A stretch of DNA of 12,471 nucleotides from Hamiltosporidium magnivora (taxonomy: Eukaryota; Microsporidia; Dubosqiidae), in assembly GCA_004325065.1 (NCBI GenBank), contig PITI01000435.1, forward strand, positions 1-12,471, in the 5' to 3' direction. Positions 8,474 through 12,471 of this stretch are shown piece after piece. The position numbers were made by a program, and so were the translations under genes. The notes under the pieces are model-generated. The model did not search any database, was not told the origin of the DNA, and was given only the letters and a program-made list of their open reading frames with translations. Positions within the stretch are counted from its first letter, which is position 1. Each line of letters starts with the position of its first letter.

Positions 8474-9929
8474 TTTCTAAAAATAGAATATTTTTTGATC
8501 CATTTGATTGGTTTTATTTCTTTAGAGAAAAACGAAGAATTATATTTTCTCCTTAAATTATGTCTTTTAAATTAAATATTTTGTCATTCTTTTAGTTGTA
8601 ATTTGTTTTAGAATTAACGGTTTTACGTATTTACAATAATTTACACTATAGCCACGGTTTATTTTCGACTACCTGTTAAGTTCGTTTTTCAGAGATTAAT
8701 TTTATACTCAACAAAGAAATAAAAATTGAATAAATTTCTTTTGGTAAACATCATTGGTTTAGCTATAAAAGTTTGCTACATTAGTCTGGATTATATAAAC
8801 TGTCATGCTTTGTTTACTTGTATATTTTTAGTTTTTTATATCCGCATTTTGGCCGTCTCTAAGCAATTTTATAGTAAATTTACAAAACATATTTTAGTTA
8901 TTAAATTTTCAATATCTGTATTAAGAAGTTTTAAATTTATAGTAGTTGTAACGGATTATTTTGTTTGCTCAATCAAGCTCACCATCTATATTCATAACTT
9001 CGCTTGGTTTTGTATCCATTTATTTGAGTGAAGAATTTTCTATGTCTGAAAAAACCGTTCTTTTTAACGATATATTGTATTGGTTATTCATTGTATAAAT
9101 TCTTAGTCATTTTTATTAAAACTTTTTTAATTTAATCAAGTATAAAGTTCCACAAACTATTCAAGCAATAATTGTTTTATACAGTTATCATTGAGAATAT
9201 AAATAAATTGCACAGAAGAATGATAGAAAGGCTTAAATCTTATCATAAAATTTTATATTAAACTGTAGATTCTTAAAAAAAAAAACAGAACAAATTCATT
9301 TAAATTTTTTTCAAGAATGGAAACTTTAGAAAAATGAAAAAAAAACATTATGTTATTCTTGATAAATAGTACAATGCAGAAGCACATTCACGAATTTTAT
9401 TGCAAATGTTTTTTTGAACCAACAGAATCTTTTTAATAATTTTCTATTCAGTTCGACTCACTATTATTGTTATAAGTTTTAAAAACAGATAGAAGAGGCC
9501 TATTTTAATTCGAGCACTCATATTGGTGTCTTGTAGTATTTTAACCAATTAAAGATTTCGAGTCTTTGCCGTTGTCGTCGGGACATTACTGAATTATATA
9601 AATGAATGATGATATGATGGGTTTGTTCATATAAAAATTTTGACCCCAAGAATTATTTGCTCGATAATATTTCTCTTTGCGATTTTGGATGGATTAATAT
9701 GCTCTTGATGTAGTTGTTTTCACGATATACACTTATTGATTAAAGTAAATAAAAATATTAAAAATTCAATTTAATTATAAAGTAACAGTTGAAACTCACT
9801 AAATAATAGAATTATAATACTTTTTTATTTAAATCCAAAATATTATAAATATTTTCATATTTAAAACTTTAGTGTCGCATTTAAATATTTATTTAATAAA
9901 TTTCTCATTCAAAATGTTTTTATCATAAT
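8474..9929. other. AT-rich spacer; no supportable gene
   Basis: No gene is supported. A 101-codon plus-strand open run at 8726-9031 begins with TTG rather than ATG and gives a uniformly hydrophobic, Ile/Phe/Val-rich peptide, as expected from T-rich sequence. A slightly GC-richer patch at about 9560-9590 (TTGCCGTTGTCGTCGGG) could not be assigned. Confidence 0.55.
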
Positions 9930-10234
9930 ATGCATTTTCTTCTTTTAAATCCGATTCGATATTTATGTTTATATTCAGTTCTTCTATCTAAAATTTTAGG
10001 TTCTTTATTTTTTGTTTTAAAATGTTTAACACAATTTCCACGTTATTCGGTTGTATTAAAGGGGGTGTTGGCTCCTAGTGCGACTCAACTTCTTCCTACC
10101 ATCCACTGGCCCGCTTTTCCAGCTCTCTTCAGCATTTATTCCTGACTAAGTTCTCTTGGTCGTTAAAGGAAATATCTCGACTGTCTTATTAAGTACTATT
10201 AACTAATATATGTCTTTATATTCGTGGGTATTTA

Positions 10235-10487
10235 TACTCTTTTAACATATTTACGAGGGTATTTTGTCACAATACCATTCCAGTTTATCCCAAAGGAAAT
10301 TATCTCAACACTTTACTTATATATAAAAAAACTCATTTGCTAATAGGTCATATTTCCTAAGTTTTTCAGTTTCAACTATTTGAAATGAATCTTGTGAAGT
10401 AATTCCTACTTCAATTAGTTCTTAACTGTTCTTCCTCTTATCTAAAGTAAATATTTTCGATTTATTACACCGAATCTTGAAATCGGT
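10235..10487 (-). pseudogene. LINE endonuclease-like C-terminal segment
   Basis: Two blocks in different frames. Block 10487-10332 reads TDFKIRCNKSKIFTLDKRKN, a stop, then ELIEVGITSQDSFQIVETEK and LRKYDLLANE. Block 10309-10235 reads VEIISFGINWNGIVTKYPRK followed by YVKRV. The pattern PD-x(n)-D-x(n)-IEVGI-x(n)-K-xx-KYD is that of the restriction-like endonuclease of R2-type LINEs, which nicks the target DNA to prime reverse transcription. The expected Pro-Asp before IF.LD is Ser-Lys here, so a catalytic residue is gone as well. Assignment is from motif order and from memory of the family. Confidence 0.65.
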
Positions 10488-10559
10488 TTTTATCTTGGTG
10501 TCCCCTTTTATCTGCTTATGCTCGTTTTAAGAATTTCTTGCACCGAGTGGTTTCTAATC

Positions 10560-10990
10560 CGTTTTGAAGACTTAAACTTGTATCTATTTAGCAGAATAAG
10601 GTGCAGGCATCAAACCACTCCAGTATGTCGTCGGGTAAAGTCATAGTCTAGGATTTTCTCATATCGAGTCGCCAAAGGGTCCGTTGTTTCACGAGATTTG
10701 ATACAGTCTTGGCAAATATCTTCTGACCCACATAATACATTTCTATCCTGTATATAGCAGAACACTGCTTCATTGCGTGGCCTAATATTCCCTTTTTTTA
10801 GCCCCCTAGAAGAGTCACTAAAACTTACAAGCTCATTTTTTCTTGCATTATATAACTTTGAATGAAGTTTTCGTTTTTCTATTTCGTTATATAGTTTTGC
10901 AAGTTGAGCTTTTTCTAAATTCTTCATAGTGACTTCTTCCAGCCTATATTTTATTTTAGGAAGCCTTTTATTAGTCGAAGATGGGTTTTA
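10560..10990 (-). pseudogene. LINE C-terminal zinc-knuckle segment with a nonsense codon
   Basis: The frame is open from about 10988 to a TGA at 10612-10610 and resumes in the same frame beyond it (CLHLILLNRYKFKSSKRIRN). An ATG at 10927 is internal, not a gene start; the family sequence runs through it (PKIKYRLEEVTMKNLEKAQL). Key pieces are a Lys-rich helix (KLYNEIEKRKLHSKLYNARK), EAVFCYIQDRNVLC, then CQDC at 10714-10703, TTDPLATRYEKIL and DFTRRHTGVV. R2-type LINEs have C-x2-C...H-x4-C...RRH here. In this copy the His is Pro and the second-pair Cys is Tyr, so zinc binding is lost. The TGA sits where RH..VVRC is usual, again consistent with CGA to TGA. Confidence 0.75.
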
Positions 10991-11394
10991 TTAGTATTCT
11001 TCACCTTAAAGATTGCTGCTCTTCTAGTTGATATTTTTTTACTTTTTTCACGACTATCCAAGAGCTGCAGAAGCATATGTTCACTTCACAACTTAAGACT
11101 ATGAAGACATCTTCCAAGTTCTGTTTTAGAGGGTATAAACGCTCATTGTAACCTGGGTTTTATGTATATTATTCTTACCAACACTGCACGCACAGCATCA
11201 TTTATTTTAGAGAAGTCAGCCGGTTCAAGCCGAAGTAATACTATGTGATAGTCGATCGACGATATCGCATGTTGATTAATTGCAGAAAATAAATTGTTTA
11301 CATTTGGTTTTGTGCAACAAAGTCTCTTTAGTTGTGGTATCCCTTCGCTCTGTATTTTATTAAGCGACTTACTTGTTGGAATTCCTCTGCTTCT
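10954..11394 (-). pseudogene. LINE thumb/connector region with two in-frame TGA stops
   Basis: A 147-codon stretch keeps one frame apart from two stops. It contains FSAINQHAISSIDYHIVLLR, LEPADFSKINDAVRAVLVR, TELGRCLHSLKL, SEHMLLQLLDSREKSKK and ISTRRAAIFKVK. The pattern of NQHAISxxxYHxGxLxLxPxDFxKID is the segment after the RT palm in this LINE group, from memory of related microsporidian and animal elements. The stops are TGA at 11145-11143 and TGA at 11088-11086. At the second, SEH is normally preceded by Arg, suggesting CGA to TGA. The frame ends in TAA at 10953-10951; the next segment continues in another frame. Confidence 0.7.
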
Positions 11395-11535
11395 CTATTT
11401 TTACAAGATATTTTGTACACATATTCCTTCAGGAAACTCGCAGTATCTTCGCAACATGGATTATTTGTTTCCGACTTCTCTCTGTTTTTTCCTATTCTAT
11501 ATTGTTCATAAACTTCTTCACCTCCTCCGTCATCT

Positions 11536-12175
11536 TTTCCAATGTTTTATATATCTGGCAAAAGAGCTTAAGATCATCAATAATCAAAAAGTGATTGGTA
11601 GATTGAAATTGAATCTTGTTGCACTGTCACCTTTGTGTATTTTGAATTAAGCCTTCGGCTCCATAGATCCATAAACAGCACAAAATAAATAGGAACAAAG
11701 TCTATTTCTAAAGAATCTTTCTCTCTGACTTCATGCCAATGTGTTTTTCCGACCCTACTGATATTATCAAGTTTGATTATGAAATAATTACCTTAATAAA
11801 TCACAGAAACTTATCATATAAATTAAGGTTGTAATGTATTGAGTAGAATAGGCTTGATCAATGAAACCATAAGCTTTTTTTTTACATCCATCTAGTTGCC
11901 TTAAGATTTTTTCGTAATCTTCATTAAGAACATTATTATGAAGAGTCTGCTCTCAGCACACTTCCTGCAGCAATTAATTGGTTCTATGTAAGCAACCCTC
12001 GTCACTTATTCGATTTGCACGACTTTCGCTTTATATTTTGTAATTAACTTATAGAGGTTAGACATATAAGTGATTGGCCTGTAGTCAGAGCCTCTTTACG
12101 CAATTCTTTTTGTATCAAATACATAAGCCCGCAGTAGAATTAATCAGTTTGTGTTGTTCCTTCTACACGAATGCC
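11536..12175 (-). pseudogene. LINE reverse transcriptase core, frameshifted
   Basis: This part would have carried the polymerase palm and fingers. Recognisable pieces in successive frames are MYLIQKELRKEALT near 12120; DYRPITYMSNLYKLITK at 12086-12036; LNEDYEKILRQLDGCKKKAY with motif A aspartate at 11892-11890; VGSEKHIGMKSERKIL around 11760-11710, just ahead of the spot where LINEs have QGDSLCP; PIYFVLFMDLWSRRLNSKYT from 11693; and FLIIDDLKLFCQ with the catalytic Asp pair at 11578-11573. In the A block an A8 run adds a Lys, and Gly replaces the usual Asp after KKAY. Motif C reads IIDD, where YIDD or FADD is usual. At least four frame changes and several stops make it non-functional. Confidence 0.75.
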
Positions 12176-12192
12176 CTTTATAAAATATAGGG

Positions 12193-12336
12193 TTTTTCGA
12201 TCAATATAATAATCCTTGCAATCAATATAATAATTTTTCGATCAATATAATAATACTTGCAATCAATATAATAATTTTTCGAACAATATAATAATCCTTG
12301 CAATCAATATAATAATCCTTGCAATCAATATAATAA
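12193..12336. repeat. minisatellite of alternating 20- and 21-bp units
   Basis: Seven head-to-tail units share the 13-base core ATCAATATAATAA and differ in the front part. Unit A (20 bp) starts TTTTTCG and unit B (21 bp) starts TCCTTGCA. The order is A B A B A B B, with starts at 12193, 12213, 12234, 12254, 12275, 12295 and 12316. Only two point variants occur (TACTTGC in the second B, GAACAAT in the third A), so the array is young. It lies just beyond the truncated 5' end of the LINE and about 100 bp before a possible gene start. Confidence 0.9.
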
Positions 12337-12435
12337 TTATTTTTAAAAAATAAAAATTTAAAAAAAAATTAAAAAAATAGAAATTTATAAAATAAAAATT
12401 GAAAAAATAATTCATTCATTATAAAATTAACTCCA
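12337..12435 (+). promoter_or_regulatory. A-rich leader with TATA-like elements before the right-edge gene
   Basis: Almost pure A/T. TTTATAAAATAAAA lies roughly 40-50 bases, and TATAAAA (12420-12426) about 10 bases, before the possible ATG at 12436. Microsporidian transcripts start very close to the ATG, so the farther one is the better TATA candidate. In such A/T-rich DNA both could be chance. Confidence 0.25.
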
Positions 12436-12471
12436 ATGTCAAATTCTTTTTCAGGTAAAAATACCAACGAG
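12436..12471 (+). CDS. possible start of a gene leaving the right edge
   Basis: ATG at 12436 opens 12 codons to the end of the window (MSNSFSGKNTNE). The sequence changes here from nearly pure A/T to mixed composition (CTCCAATGTC, CAGG, ACCAACGAG), the same kind of step that marks the left-edge gene. Only 36 bases are visible, too few for any family assignment. Confidence 0.3.
   Translation, partial: MSNSFSGKNTNE

Larger units (their letters stand above)
10035..12185 (-). mobile_element. 5'-truncated, decayed LINE with RT and R2-type C-terminal region
   Basis: Read on the minus strand, this is one non-LTR retrotransposon in its coding order, interrupted by stops and frameshifts. From 12086 down it shows DYRPITYMSNLYKLITK (the N-terminal RT block of LINEs). 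It then shows motif A around 11892 (D..KKAY), the catalytic IDD at 11581-11573 followed by LKLF, a thumb/connector region (11394-10954), a cysteine knuckle with RRH (10714-10625), and an endonuclease-like region (10487-10235). The GC-rich 10035-10145 is probably its 3' untranslated end. A C-terminal knuckle plus IEVGI-type nuclease is the R2/R4 layout. About 2.1 kb remain and no N-terminal domain is visible. The 5' cut falls next to the minisatellite at 12193, as expected for incomplete reverse transcription. I found no target-site duplication or poly-A tail. Confidence 0.8.

Noticed and set aside
8726..9031. 101-codon plus-strand open run with hydrophobic, membrane-like peptide
   Set aside because: It starts with TTG, not ATG. 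The hydrophobic bias follows from T-rich sequence, and about one run of this length is expected by chance.
9926..10042. 39-codon minus-strand open block with a basic peptide (EPKILDRRTEYKHKYRIGFK) just past the LINE 3' end
   Set aside because: Too short and without a start codon. It could be target-site gene debris, but nothing distinguishes it from chance.
9930..10145. 71-codon plus-strand ORF ending in the GC-rich patch
   Set aside because: It is antisense to the presumed 3' end of the LINE and has no recognisable content.
11251..11260. Perfect 10-bp palindrome GTCGATCGAC
   Set aside because: It lies inside the LINE coding relic, where the protein reading explains the sequence; a single 10-bp palindrome is expected by chance.
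11294..11650. 118-codon plus-strand ORF and the 73-codon ORF overlapping it
   Set aside because: They are antisense to the LINE RT and thumb region, whose minus-strand reading gives recognised motifs.

Overview
The window reads as nuclear DNA of a small, very AT-rich, gene-poor eukaryote. It contains decayed non-LTR and LTR retroelements on opposite strands, an AATAAA signal behind the one long gene, long intergenic deserts and no bacterial-style operons. The protein style (a helical, Asn/Lys/Ile/Phe-rich hypothetical protein with an N-terminal hydrophobic leader) and the retroelement debris best fit a microsporidian of the large-genome type, such as Hamiltosporidium. That placement is inference from sequence style and remembered families, not from a database match.

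Layout. 1-239 (minus) is the 5' end of a GC-richer gene that runs off the left edge. 626-874 (minus) is a short doubtful ORF. 989-1892 (plus) holds scattered Ty3/Gypsy-like RT and integrase remnants. 1893-5802 is a gene desert with one GC-rich island (3980-4012) and one perfect hairpin (2602-2622). 5803-6256 is an A/G-rich imperfect tandem array, then a T-rich tract and a 30-bp inverted repeat. The right arm of that repeat leads into a 101-codon open block without an ATG (6185-6490). 6840-8473 (minus) is the only substantial gene. It is split into a leader ORF and a 445-codon body ORF in the -1 frame, which overlap at an A7 run in slippery-heptamer phase. 8474-9930 is another desert. About 10035-12185 (minus) is a 5'-truncated, frameshifted LINE with recognisable RT motifs, a damaged zinc knuckle and an R2-type endonuclease region. 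12193-12336 is a minisatellite of alternating 20- and 21-bp units. 12436-12471 may be the first 12 codons of a plus-strand gene that leaves the right edge.

Functional picture. The intact material is the left-edge gene, the split gene and perhaps the right-edge gene; they show no sign of being co-transcribed. Everything else looks like decaying mobile DNA or low-complexity sequence. I see no convincing new multi-gene system. The most interesting item is the split leader/body gene with its possible -1 frameshift site, followed by the repeat structures beside the retroelement boundary.
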